This document shows positions 45,920 through 55,321 of a stretch of DNA of 64,000 bases, piece after piece. Numbering within the stretch: the first letter of the stretch is position 1; every line of letters begins with the position of its first letter. The stretch is from PRO6 sp035565775. Lineage in GTDB: Bacteria; Pseudomonadota; Alphaproteobacteria; Rhizobiales; Xanthobacteraceae. The stretch lies in NCBI GenBank assembly GCA_035565775.1, contig DATMRW010000009.1:1-64000 (forward strand). Direction: 5' to 3'. The position numbers and the translations under genes are program-made. The notes under the pieces are model-generated. The model was not told the DNA's origin. It saw only the letters and a program-made list of their open reading frames with translations, and made no database searches.

Positions 45920-47260
45920 TCAAACCACCATCATCACGGGGTTTTCGATCAGGGTCTTGAACGCGCCGATCAGTTCGGCGCCAAGCGCGCCGTCCACCGC
46001 ACGATGATCGCACGACAGCGTGACGCTCATCACCGTCGCGACCTTGACCTTGCCGTCCTTGACGATCGGGCGCTGCTCGCCCGCGCCCACCGCAAGAATG
46101 GTGGCATGCGGCGGATTGATCACGGCGGTAAAGTCCTTGATCCCGAACATGCCGAGATTGGACACCGCGCTGGTGCCGCCCTGATATTCTTCCGGCTTCA
46201 GCTTGCGCGTCCGCGCCCGCGCCGCAAAATCCTTCATCTCGTTGGAGATGATCGACAGCGGCTTGGTTTCAGCCTGGCGAACGATCGGGGTGATCAGGCC
46301 GCCCGGCATCGCGACGGCAACGCCGACATCCGAATGCTTGTGCTTGAGCATGCCGCCATCGGTCCAGCTGACATTGGCATCGGGCACGCGCTGCAGGGCG
46401 AGCGCGAGCGCCTTCACGACGAAGTCGTTGACCGACAGCTTGTAGGCCGGCTTGCCGTCCTTGTCCTTCGGCGCGGCGGCGTTGATGTCCTCGCGGGCCT
46501 TGAGGAGGTTGTCGAGGTTGCAGTCGATCGTCAGGTAAAAATGCGGGATCGTCTGGGTCGACTGGGTCAGGCGCTGTGCAATCGTGCGGCGCATGCCGTC
46601 GTGCGGGATAACCTCGTAGCTGCCCTCGGGGAACAGCGCGCGGACCTGCTGGTCCGACATCGCCGAAGCCATCGCCTGCGGCGCTGCGGCAACTGCGGCC
46701 CCCGCCTTCAGCGGCGCCTTGCCGGACTTCGCATCCGCGATGTCGCGGGCGACGACGCGGCCATGCGGCCCGGTGCCGGTGACGCGCGACAAATCGATGC
46801 CGGCATCCTTGGCGAGACGGCGCGCGAGCGGCGACGAGAACACGCGGACCTCGCCTGCGGCCTTCTGGACCGGCGCTGCCGGCGCAGCGGGTGCAGCCAC
46901 CGGCTTGGCTTCCGCCTTTGCCTCGGCGGCGGCCTTCGTCTCTGAAGCTGCCTCGGGCTTTGCAACCGGCGGCGCGGCCTTGGGCGCGGGCGCGGCGCTC
47001 GCCGCGCTGACGTCCTCGCCCTCGGCGACCATGATGGCGATGACGTTGTTGACCGGCACGTCATGCGTGCCTTCGGCCACGAGGATCTTTGCCAGCGTGC
47101 CGTCGTCGACGGCTTCGACTTCCATCGTGGCCTTGTCGGTCTCGATTTCGGCAATGACGTCGCCGGTCTTGATGGCGTCGCCTTCCTTCTTCAGCCACTT
47201 CGCAAGATTGCCCGTCTCCATCGTCGGAGACAGCGCGGGCATCAAAATATTGATCGGCAT
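45920..47260 (-). CDS. aceF: Pyruvate dehydrogenase E2, dihydrolipoamide acetyltransferase
   Basis: 446-residue core of the pyruvate dehydrogenase complex. One lipoyl domain at 1-80 (MPALSPTMETGNLAKWLKKEGDAIKTGDVIAEIETDKATMEVEA, lipoyl Lys in TDKA), an Ala/Pro/Lys/Glu linker, the peripheral subunit-binding domain (VFSSPLARRLAKDAGIDLSRVTGTGPHGRVVARDI) and the catalytic domain ending in SVTLSCDHRAVDGALGAE (active-site His). ATG 47260 is 7 nt after GGAG; ATG 47263 is equally possible. pdhB ends 13 nt upstream. Confidence 0.97.
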   Translation of the reverse strand: MPINILMPALSPTMETGNLAKWLKKEGDAIKTGDVIAEIETDKATMEVEAVDDGTLAKILVAEGTHDVPVNNVIAIMVAEGEDVSAASAAPAPKAAPPVAKPEAASETKAAAEAKAEAKPVAAPAAPAAPVQKAAGEVRVFSSPLARRLAKDAGIDLSRVTGTGPHGRVVARDIADAKSGKAPLKAGAAVAAAPQAMASAMSDQQVRALFPEGSYEVIPHDGMRRTIAQRLTQSTQTIPHFYLTIDCNLDNLLKAREDINAAAPKDKDGKPAYKLSVNDFVVKALALALQRVPDANVSWTDGGMLKHKHSDVGVAVAMPGGLITPIVRQAETKPLSIISNEMKDFAARARTRKLKPEEYQGGTSAVSNLGMFGIKDFTAVINPPHATILAVGAGEQRPIVKDGKVKVATVMSVTLSCDHRAVDGALGAELIGAFKTLIENPVMMVV

Positions 47261-47273
47261 CATGCTGCTCCGC

Positions 47274-48641
<1,368 letters not shown>

Positions 48642-48668
48642 AACGGCTCCTGGCTGCGTTCGTCGCGC

Positions 48669-49727
48669 TCAAAGAAGAACATCGGTGAAGAGCTCGGACG
48701 GATCCGGCTCCGGGTCGGTCTGAGCGAATTCGGCCGACGCATTGACGATCACACGCACATCGGCGTCGATCTTCTTCAGCTCGTCCTCGCTCACCTTGAG
48801 TTTCAGGAGACGCTGGCGCACCTGCTCGATCGGGTCCTGATCGTGACGCACCTTCTCGACTTCTTCGCGCGTCCGGTACTTTGCCGGATCGGACATCGAG
48901 TGGCCGCGATAGCGATAGGTCTGCATCTCGAGGATGTACGGGCCCTTGCCTGCGCGGCACCAGGCGACGGCGCGATCGCCGGCTGCCTTCACCGCGCGCA
49001 CATCCATGCCGTCGACCTGCTCGCCCGGAATGTTGAACGACGCACCGCGCTTGGAGAAGTCGGTCTGCGCCGAAGAGCGCGTCACCGACGTGCCCATCGC
49101 GTAGCGGTTGTTTTCGATCACATACACGACGGGAAGCTTCCACAGCTCCGCCATGTTGAAGCTTTCATAGACCTGGCCCTGATTAGCCGCGCCGTCGCCG
49201 AAGTAAGCTACGCAGACATTGTCGTTGCCGCGATAGCGGTTGGCGAACGCAAGCCCGGTGCCGAGCGGCACCTGCGCGCCGACGATGCCGTGGCCGCCGT
49301 AAAACTGCTTCTCCTTGCTGAACATGTGCATGGAGCCGCCCTTGCCCTTGGAGTATCCTCCGCGCCGGCCGGTCAGTTCGGCCATCACGCCGTTGGCGTC
49401 CATACCGCAAGCCAGCATGTGACCATGATCGCGATAGCCGGTGATTACCTGGTCGCCCTCCTTGAGGGCCATCTGCATGCCGACGACGACCGCTTCCTGT
49501 CCGATGTACAGATGACAGAAACCGCCGATCACACCCATGCCGTAAAGCTGGCCTGCCTTCTCTTCAAAACGGCGGATCAGCAGCATCTCGCGCAACGCGA
49601 AAAGTTCTTCACTCTGGGTGAAGCTCAAAGTCGTCGTGTCGCGCGGCGATTTGTCGGGACTGGACGCAACGTCTTTCCGAATTTGTGTGTCGGATTTGTT
49701 CGAAGGGGATTTTTTTGCAGAAGGCAT
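48669..49727 (-). CDS. pdhA: Pyruvate dehydrogenase E1 alpha
   Basis: 352-residue thiamine diphosphate subunit. After a Lys/Ser-rich leader of about 35 residues come ELFALREMLLIRRFEEKAGQLYGMG, FCHLYIGQEAVVVGM, the ThDP motif VAYFGDGAANQGQVYESFNMAELWKLPVVYVIENN and the phosphorylation-loop region TYRYRGHSMSDPAKYR. ATG 49727 has AGGA 5 nt upstream; the frame further up opens only with TTG. It heads the pdhA-pdhB-aceF-(exported protein)-lpd operon. Confidence 0.97.
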   Translation of the reverse strand: MPSAKKSPSNKSDTQIRKDVASSPDKSPRDTTTLSFTQSEELFALREMLLIRRFEEKAGQLYGMGVIGGFCHLYIGQEAVVVGMQMALKEGDQVITGYRDHGHMLACGMDANGVMAELTGRRGGYSKGKGGSMHMFSKEKQFYGGHGIVGAQVPLGTGLAFANRYRGNDNVCVAYFGDGAANQGQVYESFNMAELWKLPVVYVIENNRYAMGTSVTRSSAQTDFSKRGASFNIPGEQVDGMDVRAVKAAGDRAVAWCRAGKGPYILEMQTYRYRGHSMSDPAKYRTREEVEKVRHDQDPIEQVRQRLLKLKVSEDELKKIDADVRVIVNASAEFAQTDPEPDPSELFTDVLL

Positions 49728-49908
49728 TGCAAATCCTGGTGAGAGGACCAAACAAAATCCTTCCTACTCCATGTCGCAGCCCAGCGGAAGCATCCGCGCC
49801 GCGGCTAAACGCCTACAACGTCAATACTATCCGAAATTACTGTGTTCTATTGCAGCGCAACAAAAACTTGCGCAACTTTCTGACTTCCAGCGACGAAAAA
49901 AAGTCAGA

Positions 49909-50220
49909 TTATTTATCGAGCAAGACAATGTCGCGCGGATGAATGAAGTCGAGCTGGTAACGAGCTCGCTCATCGAGCATGTCCGGGTCCAGTCGGCTGG
50001 AGCGGAGCAGCGCCACGCGCTGCTCGCCGACCGCCCGCTCCGCCTTCAGGCGGACCAGTTCGGCAGTCAGCGCGATGATCTCCTGATCGAGCTCCTGCTG
50101 GGCCGTGAGGCCATAGCGCCCGGTATAGGCATTGACGCCGAAATAGCCGATCACACCCGCAGCGAGCAGGTAGAGTGCGATGCCGGTCAGGACGGCTTTC
50201 AATCGGGCGCGAGATACCAT
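49909..50220 (-). CDS. ftsB: FtsB/DivIC-type septum formation initiator
   Basis: 103 residues with a membrane helix (LTGIALYLLAAGVIGYFGVNAYTG) and a periplasmic coiled coil (LTAQQELDQEIIALTAELVRLKAERAVGEQRVALL), ending ARYQLDFIHPRDIVLLDK. This is the divisome FtsB/DivIC fold, acting with FtsL and FtsQ. The symbol rests on topology and its position between eno and pdhA, where alphaproteobacterial ftsB usually lies. A 181-nt gap separates it from pdhA. Confidence 0.85.
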   Translation of the reverse strand: MVSRARLKAVLTGIALYLLAAGVIGYFGVNAYTGRYGLTAQQELDQEIIALTAELVRLKAERAVGEQRVALLRSSRLDPDMLDERARYQLDFIHPRDIVLLDK

Positions 50221-50243
50221 GGCGCGACCATGGATCGGCTTGG

Positions 50244-50834
50244 TTAACGTTCCATAAAATCCCGCGCCCGGGCCGCACTATTTTGCTGGCGCGCCACCCA
50301 ATCGGCATAGGCGGCGAGATATTGCTTCAGCAGGTCGGCCACCGGCTGGCTGCTGAGTTCGCCCTGGCCGTCGAAAGCCCCGCCGACGCCGTTCAGGTAA
50401 ATCTCCGGCTGCTGCAAAATCGGCCCGGTGATGCCCGGCAGGATCTGCTTGAGCTGCATCGCGGCGCTCACCCCGCCGAGAGCGCCCGGCGAATTGGAAA
50501 TGATGCCGGTCGGCTTGCCGTTGAAGGAGCTCTTGCCATAGGGCCGCGAGGCGACGTCGATGGCATTCTTGAGCACGCCGGAAACGCCGCGGTTGTATTC
50601 CGGCGTCACGAACAGGACGGCGTCCGCCGCTCTGATCCTGTCGCGAAACGCCACCCAGTCGGCCGGCGGCGTCGCCTCAAAATCCTGATTGAAGAACGAC
50701 AGGTTGTGGAGGGTGACGATGTCGAGTTTCAGCGATGGCGGCGCGAGCTTGGCCAGGGCATTGGCGACCTTGAGCGTAAAGGCTTCCTTGCGCAGACTGC
50801 CGACAATGACGGCGACGTTATACGGGGCAGGCAT
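50244..50834 (-). CDS. NAD(P)H-dependent FMN reductase (ChrR/YieF-like)
   Basis: 196-residue flavodoxin-fold reductase. FMN phosphate loop VIVGSLRKEAFTLKVANAL, then FVTPEYNRGVSGVLKNAIDVASRP, the family signature, and IISNSPGALGGVSAAMQLKQIL. Such enzymes reduce quinones, azo dyes or chromate; the physiological substrate is not predictable. ATG 50834 has AAGGA upstream; the frame is open to 50999 without family likeness. It sits 23 nt upstream of the ftsB-like gene. Confidence 0.9.
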   Translation of the reverse strand: MPAPYNVAVIVGSLRKEAFTLKVANALAKLAPPSLKLDIVTLHNLSFFNQDFEATPPADWVAFRDRIRAADAVLFVTPEYNRGVSGVLKNAIDVASRPYGKSSFNGKPTGIISNSPGALGGVSAAMQLKQILPGITGPILQQPEIYLNGVGGAFDGQGELSSQPVADLLKQYLAAYADWVARQQNSAARARDFMER

Positions 50835-51003
50835 GGATGGTTCCTTCTCATCGACGCCAGAGCGGCGCCCCCGATCAGCTAGCCATCCCCCCAAGATGAT
50901 GCAAGCGCATGAAGTGTTCTTTTGGCTTCGTTGAGAAGATTGGGCGCATTCGGCCGGCGCACACCCCGCCCCGGATTGCCTCGCACAGGAAAAGCGCACG
51001 ACG

Positions 51004-51044
51004 GCGTGTTCCGGGCGGGCAGCCCTGCCCCGCCCGGAACACGC
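51004..51044. terminator. Perfect 16-bp inverted repeat after the oxygenase gene
   Basis: Arms GCGTGTTCCGGGCGGG (51004-51019) and its exact complement (51029-51044) around a 9-nt loop, starting 16 nt beyond the stop of the minus-strand 2OG oxygenase gene. The stem is very stable but no T-run follows on either strand, so it may be a non-canonical terminator or a mobile palindrome. Confidence 0.6.
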
Positions 51045-51060
51045 AGGTCGAGCGAACCGG

Positions 51061-51873
51061 TCAGGCGAGGTTGCGGATCTCGTTAAGCACCATGTTGCCG
51101 AAGCGCTTGCCGCGATTGCGCAAAACCTTCAGCGGCCCGGCATCAACGAAATAGGTCAGCAGGATGCTGTCCCGCGTCTTGACGCCGGAATGCACCGGAT
51201 CGGCCGAGTGCCAGGTATCGTCCCCGACAGCGAACGCATATCCCGAATTGGGGGCGAACTTCATCTGCGACCGCTTCGGCTTGGAGCCATCCGGCAGCAC
51301 GTCGTGGAAGATCGTGCCGATATCGGTGTGGGCCTCGTCGCGCGGCAGATAGAGCTGCACGGTGATGCCCTTCCAATGCGTGTCGGTATGCGGCGGAATG
51401 CTGTAGCCGGGGATGTCGCGGGTCAGGATCGGAATGGGATACATCCCCACCGACGCATGGTTCCTGCCGAAGCGCCGTTCCAGCGCCGGCGCGAGCTTGC
51501 GCATGAATACATCCTTGACCGCCTCGGATCGCAGCGCGGCGCCGACGACGCTCCAGACCGCGAGCTTTTCCGGTGGCAGGTGGCGAATATATTCTGGAAA
51601 GAGATCGATCTTGACCCGGGTCGGCATCGCGCCGTTGCGCACGTCGTGCCGGCTCCGTCCACTCATCGGGCGATAGTCCGATGCCTCGGGCATCGCCATC
51701 ATCATCGCCGCATAGACGTCCTCGGGAAATACCTGATCGAATTCGAGGTGATAGAACGGCGCATGGACGATCCGCGCCCGATCTATCGCCGCCGACACAT
51801 AGTCGGTGAGGCCATGCACAGTCTTATGGCGATCGGCCGAACTGGCCGCTTGGAGGGTGGAGACGTAGCCCAT
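51061..51873 (-). CDS. 2OG-Fe(II) oxygenase-like protein
   Basis: About 270 residues. A double-stranded beta-helix dioxygenase pattern is visible: iron ligands His and Asp in YSIPPHTDTHWKGITVQLYLP, distal His in FAVGDDTWHSADPVHSG, and the 2-oxoglutarate-binding Arg probably in VKTRDSILLTYFVD. The N-terminal 130 residues (FYHLEFDQVFPEDVYAAMMMAMPEASDYRPM) resemble those of prolyl-hydroxylase-like oxygenases. The substrate is unknown. ATG 51873 is 6 nt after AAGGGG; ATG 51876 is adjacent. It lies between eno and the FMN reductase and is ended by a strong inverted repeat. Confidence 0.8.
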   Translation of the reverse strand: MGYVSTLQAASSADRHKTVHGLTDYVSAAIDRARIVHAPFYHLEFDQVFPEDVYAAMMMAMPEASDYRPMSGRSRHDVRNGAMPTRVKIDLFPEYIRHLPPEKLAVWSVVGAALRSEAVKDVFMRKLAPALERRFGRNHASVGMYPIPILTRDIPGYSIPPHTDTHWKGITVQLYLPRDEAHTDIGTIFHDVLPDGSKPKRSQMKFAPNSGYAFAVGDDTWHSADPVHSGVKTRDSILLTYFVDAGPLKVLRNRGKRFGNMVLNEIRNLA

Positions 51874-51957
51874 CATGTGCCCCTTGGCGGGCCGTCCACC
51901 CCAACGGGAACGGTCCGCGGGGCACAACTATAGCACCCCGCGGATGGATTTCCAGAC

Positions 51958-53253
51958 TTAGGCCTGGCGCGCCTGCGCGCCCTTGATGACCGACAGGCCG
52001 CCGTACCGCGCCTGCGGGCCCAGTTCCTGCTCGATGCGCAGGAGCTGGTTGTACTTCGCGGTGCGGTCGGCGCGGGCCAGCGAGCCGGTCTTGATCTGGC
52101 CGCAGTTGGTGGCGACGGCGAGATCGGCGATCGTCGAGTCCTCGGTCTCGCCCGAGCGGTGCGACATCACGGCGGTGTAGCCGGCCTTGAACGCCATCTC
52201 GACGGCCGCCAGCGTTTCGGTCAGCGTGCCGATCTGGTTGACCTTGACGAGGATCGAGTTGGCGCGGCCGTGCTTGATGCCGTCGGCAAGGCGCGTGACG
52301 TTGGTCACGAACAGATCGTCGCCGACGAGCTGGCAGTTCTTGCCGATCAGGTCGGTCAGTTCCTTCCAGCCGTCCATGTCGTCCTCGGACATGCCGTCCT
52401 CGATCGAGACGATCGGGTAGCGGCTGACGAGATCGGCGAGATACTTGGCCTGCTCGGAAATGGTGCGGGTGACGTTCTCGCCTTCATAGACGTACTTGCC
52501 GTCCTTGAAGAACTCGGTCGAGGCGCAGTCCAGCGCCAGCATCACGTCGCTGCCCGGCTTGTAACCGGCCTTCTCGATCGCGCGCATGACGAAGTCCAGC
52601 GCCGCATCGGCCGACGGCAGGTTCGGCGCGAAGCCACCCTCGTCGCCGACGTTGGTGTTGTGGCCGGCCTTCTTCAGTTCGCCCTTCAGGGTGTGGAAAA
52701 TCTCCGCACCGCAGCGCAGCGCTTCCGAGAAGCTGTCGGCGCCGACCGGCATGATCATGAATTCCTGGAAGTCGATCGGGTTGTCGGCATGGGCGCCGCC
52801 GTTGATGATGTTCATCATCGGCACCGGCAGGAGGCGCGCCGAGGTGCCGCCGACATAGCGATAGAGCGGCATCGCGCAGGCATCGGCCGCGGCCTTCGCC
52901 ACCGCCAGCGACACGCCGAGAATGGCGTTGGCGCCAAGGCGGCTCTTGTTCGGGGTGCCGTCGAGTTCGATCAGCGCCTCGTCGATCTGCACCTGCGATT
53001 CGGCATCAAGGCCGCCGATCGCATCAAAAATCTCGCCGTTGACGGCCTCGACCGCCTTGCGCACGCCCTTGCCGAGATAGCGGGCCTTGTCGCCGTCGCG
53101 CAGCTCGACCGCCTCGTGGGCGCCGGTGGAAGCGCCCGACGGAACCGCCGCGCGGCCGAGCGAGCCGTCCTCCAGCACAACATCGACCTCGATGGTCGGA
53201 TTGCCGCGGCTGTCGAGAATTTCGCGGCCGATAATGTCGATAATGGCTGTCAT
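51958..53253 (-). CDS. eno: Enolase
   Basis: Glycolytic enzyme converting 2-phosphoglycerate to phosphoenolpyruvate. 431 residues: IIGREILDSRGNPTIEVDVVLEDG, the mobile loop VPSGASTGAHEAVELRDGD, NIINGGAHADNPIDFQEFMI, catalytic Glu in VGDEGGFAPNL, metal Asp in LALDCASTEF and SIEDGMSEDDMDGW, catalytic Lys in NSILVKVNQIGTLTET, and VMSHRSGETEDSTIADLAV. GAGG precedes ATG 53253. Confidence 0.98.
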   Translation of the reverse strand: MTAIIDIIGREILDSRGNPTIEVDVVLEDGSLGRAAVPSGASTGAHEAVELRDGDKARYLGKGVRKAVEAVNGEIFDAIGGLDAESQVQIDEALIELDGTPNKSRLGANAILGVSLAVAKAAADACAMPLYRYVGGTSARLLPVPMMNIINGGAHADNPIDFQEFMIMPVGADSFSEALRCGAEIFHTLKGELKKAGHNTNVGDEGGFAPNLPSADAALDFVMRAIEKAGYKPGSDVMLALDCASTEFFKDGKYVYEGENVTRTISEQAKYLADLVSRYPIVSIEDGMSEDDMDGWKELTDLIGKNCQLVGDDLFVTNVTRLADGIKHGRANSILVKVNQIGTLTETLAAVEMAFKAGYTAVMSHRSGETEDSTIADLAVATNCGQIKTGSLARADRTAKYNQLLRIEQELGPQARYGGLSVIKGAQARQA

Positions 53254-53531
53254 GGACTGAACCTCACGTCGGGGGGTGGAAAATTTGCAGTGCTTCTACA
53301 GGATCGGATCGGGCTGGGAAAGCCGGGGCTGTTCACGGGTGACGCGGCCGTCCTGATTGGTTAGTAGAGCATGATGATTTTGGCGGTATGACAGCGCCCG
53401 GATAATCGCGCGCCCGCGCCAGCGGCCGCTCCGTCCGGCCAGCCGCACCGCCCACCTTGCCCGAACCTCGTCCGAGCCTTGTGCAGAGGCGATCCGAACC
53501 ATCCGTCAATCGAGCGATCATGGAGTTGCCG

Positions 53532-54038
53532 ATGGCCAAGACCACGCGCACCAAGACCACGCGTACCAACACCACGCGTACCAAGACCGCCCCCGCGGCG
53601 CTTCAGCTCGGGCGCAACACGCCAATGCCCGCCTCGCCGGAGGAAGCGGTGATCGACCGCGTTCCCAACCCGCAGAAGGGCGAAAATTATCTGGTGCGCT
53701 TCACGGCCCCGGAATTCACCTCGCTGTGCCCGATCACCAATCAGCCCGACTTCGCGCATATCATGATCGACTATGTGCCCGGCGACTGGCTGGTCGAATC
53801 CAAGGCGCTGAAAATGTATCTGGCGAGCTTCCGCAACCACGGTGCCTTCCACGAGGACTGCACCGTCGCCATCGGGAAGCGTCTCGTGCGCGAGATCAAG
53901 CCAAAGTTCTTGCGGATCGGCGGCTACTGGTATCCGCGCGGCGGCATCCCGATCGACGTGTTTTGGCAGACCGGCGCTTTGCCGAAGGGTCTTTGGCTGC
54001 CCGACCAGGGTGTGCCGCCCTATCGCGGCCGCGGCTGA
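53532..54038 (+). CDS. queF: NADPH-dependent 7-cyano-7-deazaguanine (preQ0) reductase
   Basis: Reduces preQ0 to preQ1 in queuosine synthesis. 168 residues, short (unimodular) type. Catalytic Cys in FTSLCPITNQPDFAHIMIDY, the QueF motif ESKALKMYLASFRNHGAFHEDC, and the C-terminal RGGIPIDVFWQTG. The N-terminus starts with a basic Thr-rich stretch (AKTTRTKTTRTNTTRTKTA) encoded by 15-bp tandem repeats. ATG 53532 has GGAG 6 nt upstream, inside a shorter in-frame ATG at 53520. No preQ1 riboswitch was recognised upstream. Confidence 0.95.
   Translation: MAKTTRTKTTRTNTTRTKTAPAALQLGRNTPMPASPEEAVIDRVPNPQKGENYLVRFTAPEFTSLCPITNQPDFAHIMIDYVPGDWLVESKALKMYLASFRNHGAFHEDCTVAIGKRLVREIKPKFLRIGGYWYPRGGIPIDVFWQTGALPKGLWLPDQGVPPYRGRG
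53538..53588 (+). repeat. 15-bp tandem repeat inside queF
   Basis: Three contiguous units AAGACCACGCGCACC, AAGACCACGCGTACC, AACACCACGCGTACC and a partial AAGACC, each coding for five residues of type K/N-T-T-R-T. Units differ by one base each; the length keeps the frame. Confidence 0.95.
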
Positions 54039-54058
54039 AGCGCAGCGCTTACGCCATC

Positions 54059-54086
54059 GACATTCGCGGCCTGCGCCGCGAATGTC
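54059..54086. terminator. Perfect 12-bp hairpin between convergent genes
   Basis: GACATTCGCGGC (54059-54070) and its exact complement (54075-54086) around loop CTGC, 20 nt after the queF stop and touching the stop codon of the minus-strand MFS gene. No T-run, so it is a likely but not canonical terminator for both genes. Confidence 0.65.
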
Positions 54087-55245
54087 AGGCCCGCTTGATG
54101 AGCAAGCGCGCGCCGATGACGCCGACCATCACGACAACCACTGCACAACCGACCAGCGTCGGCGTCTTGCCGAAATGGTCGAGGCCGAAGCCATAGCCGA
54201 TCGGCCCCACCGTCTGCCCGAGGAAAAAGAAGCAGGCGTGGAACGACAGCGAGCTGGCGCGGGCCTCCTCAGACAATTCGCTCGCAAACACCTGCATCGT
54301 GCCATGCAGCATGTAGAAGCCGAAGCCGAGCAGAATGAAGCTGACGGTCTGGATCTGCCACGCGGCGCCGACGCTCATGAACGCGATCTGCAACGCCACC
54401 AGCGACGAGCCGCCGATCATCAGGCCGCGCATGCCGAGCACCGGCAGCATCCGCGAAACCGCGAAGGTGTAGAACAGTCCGCCAACGGCAAAGCCGGCGA
54501 TGACGACGCCGGCGATCGACAGCCGCGTTTCGCCGAGGTCGAACAGAAACGCCGCGACGAAGGGGAAGATGCCGAGCACGCAGCAGCCTTCGACGAAGAC
54601 GATGCTGTAGCAGATGCGGGTACGCGGATTGGCGAACAGTTTTTTGTAGCCCGCAAACAATTCCGCGAGGCTAACCCTGTGCGTCGGCGTCTTGGTCGCC
54701 GGCCCGTTGCGCAGGCCGAAATAGACCGCCGCCGAGGTGACGACGGTGAGCGCGCCGAGCATCAGGAGCACGCCGCGCCAGCCGAGCAGATCGCCGATCG
54801 CGCCGGCGGCCGATGCGCCAAGAATGTTACCGATCATCGCGCCCGCAAGCACCCGGCCGATCGCCACCTGCCGCTTGTCGATCGAGATCAGATCGCTGGT
54901 CAGGCCGAGCGCCACCGGAAACACGCCGCCCGCGCCGATGCCGCACATGATGCGGGTCGCCATGAGCATCGGATAGGATGTCGCAAGCGTGCCGAGAATA
55001 TTGCCGAGGCCAAGCAGCGCGAGGCAGATCAGCATCATCCGCGCCTTGCCGAGCATGTCGGCGGCAGCGCCGACCAACGGCTGAATGATCGCGAAAGTAA
55101 AAGCGAAACCTGCCGAGAGGCCCGCGGCCTGCGCGATCGAGACCGCGAGGTCTTCGGAGACATGAGGCAGGACCGGATCGAGGGCCCGCACGGAAAGATT
55201 CGCAGCGAAGGTCGCCAGCGCGATCAGATTGAGAACAGGAAGCAT
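54085..55245 (-). CDS. MFS transporter, 12 membrane segments
   Basis: 386-residue major facilitator. Motif A-like loop is QPLVGAAADMLGKARMMLICLALLGLG between helices 2 and 3, followed by MATRIMCGIGAGGVFPVALGLTSDLI in helix 4-5 and a central cytoplasmic loop NGPATKTPTHRVSLAELFAGYKKLF. Style matches the drug:H+ antiporter or sugar efflux groups (AraJ/YdeA-like), but the substrate cannot be told. Ends in the 54059 hairpin; not in an obvious operon (76 nt from kdsA). Confidence 0.88.
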   Translation of the reverse strand: MLPVLNLIALATFAANLSVRALDPVLPHVSEDLAVSIAQAAGLSAGFAFTFAIIQPLVGAAADMLGKARMMLICLALLGLGNILGTLATSYPMLMATRIMCGIGAGGVFPVALGLTSDLISIDKRQVAIGRVLAGAMIGNILGASAAGAIGDLLGWRGVLLMLGALTVVTSAAVYFGLRNGPATKTPTHRVSLAELFAGYKKLFANPRTRICYSIVFVEGCCVLGIFPFVAAFLFDLGETRLSIAGVVIAGFAVGGLFYTFAVSRMLPVLGMRGLMIGGSSLVALQIAFMSVGAAWQIQTVSFILLGFGFYMLHGTMQVFASELSEEARASSLSFHACFFFLGQTVGPIGYGFGLDHFGKTPTLVGCAVVVVMVGVIGARLLIKRA

Positions 55246-55321
55246 CAGCCGCGCAGTCGCTTGTCAGAGGCCGCCCGGCAAAGCAGACGGGTCTTAGTTG
55301 GATGAAGGTCGATGCCCTGCA

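Noticed and set aside
53254..53531. preQ1 riboswitch upstream of queF
   Set aside because: No A-rich tail with a compact hairpin of the preQ1 type could be recognised close to the start.
53538..53588. CRISPR-like repeats
   Set aside because: The units are contiguous, 15 bp, in frame inside queF, and have no spacers.
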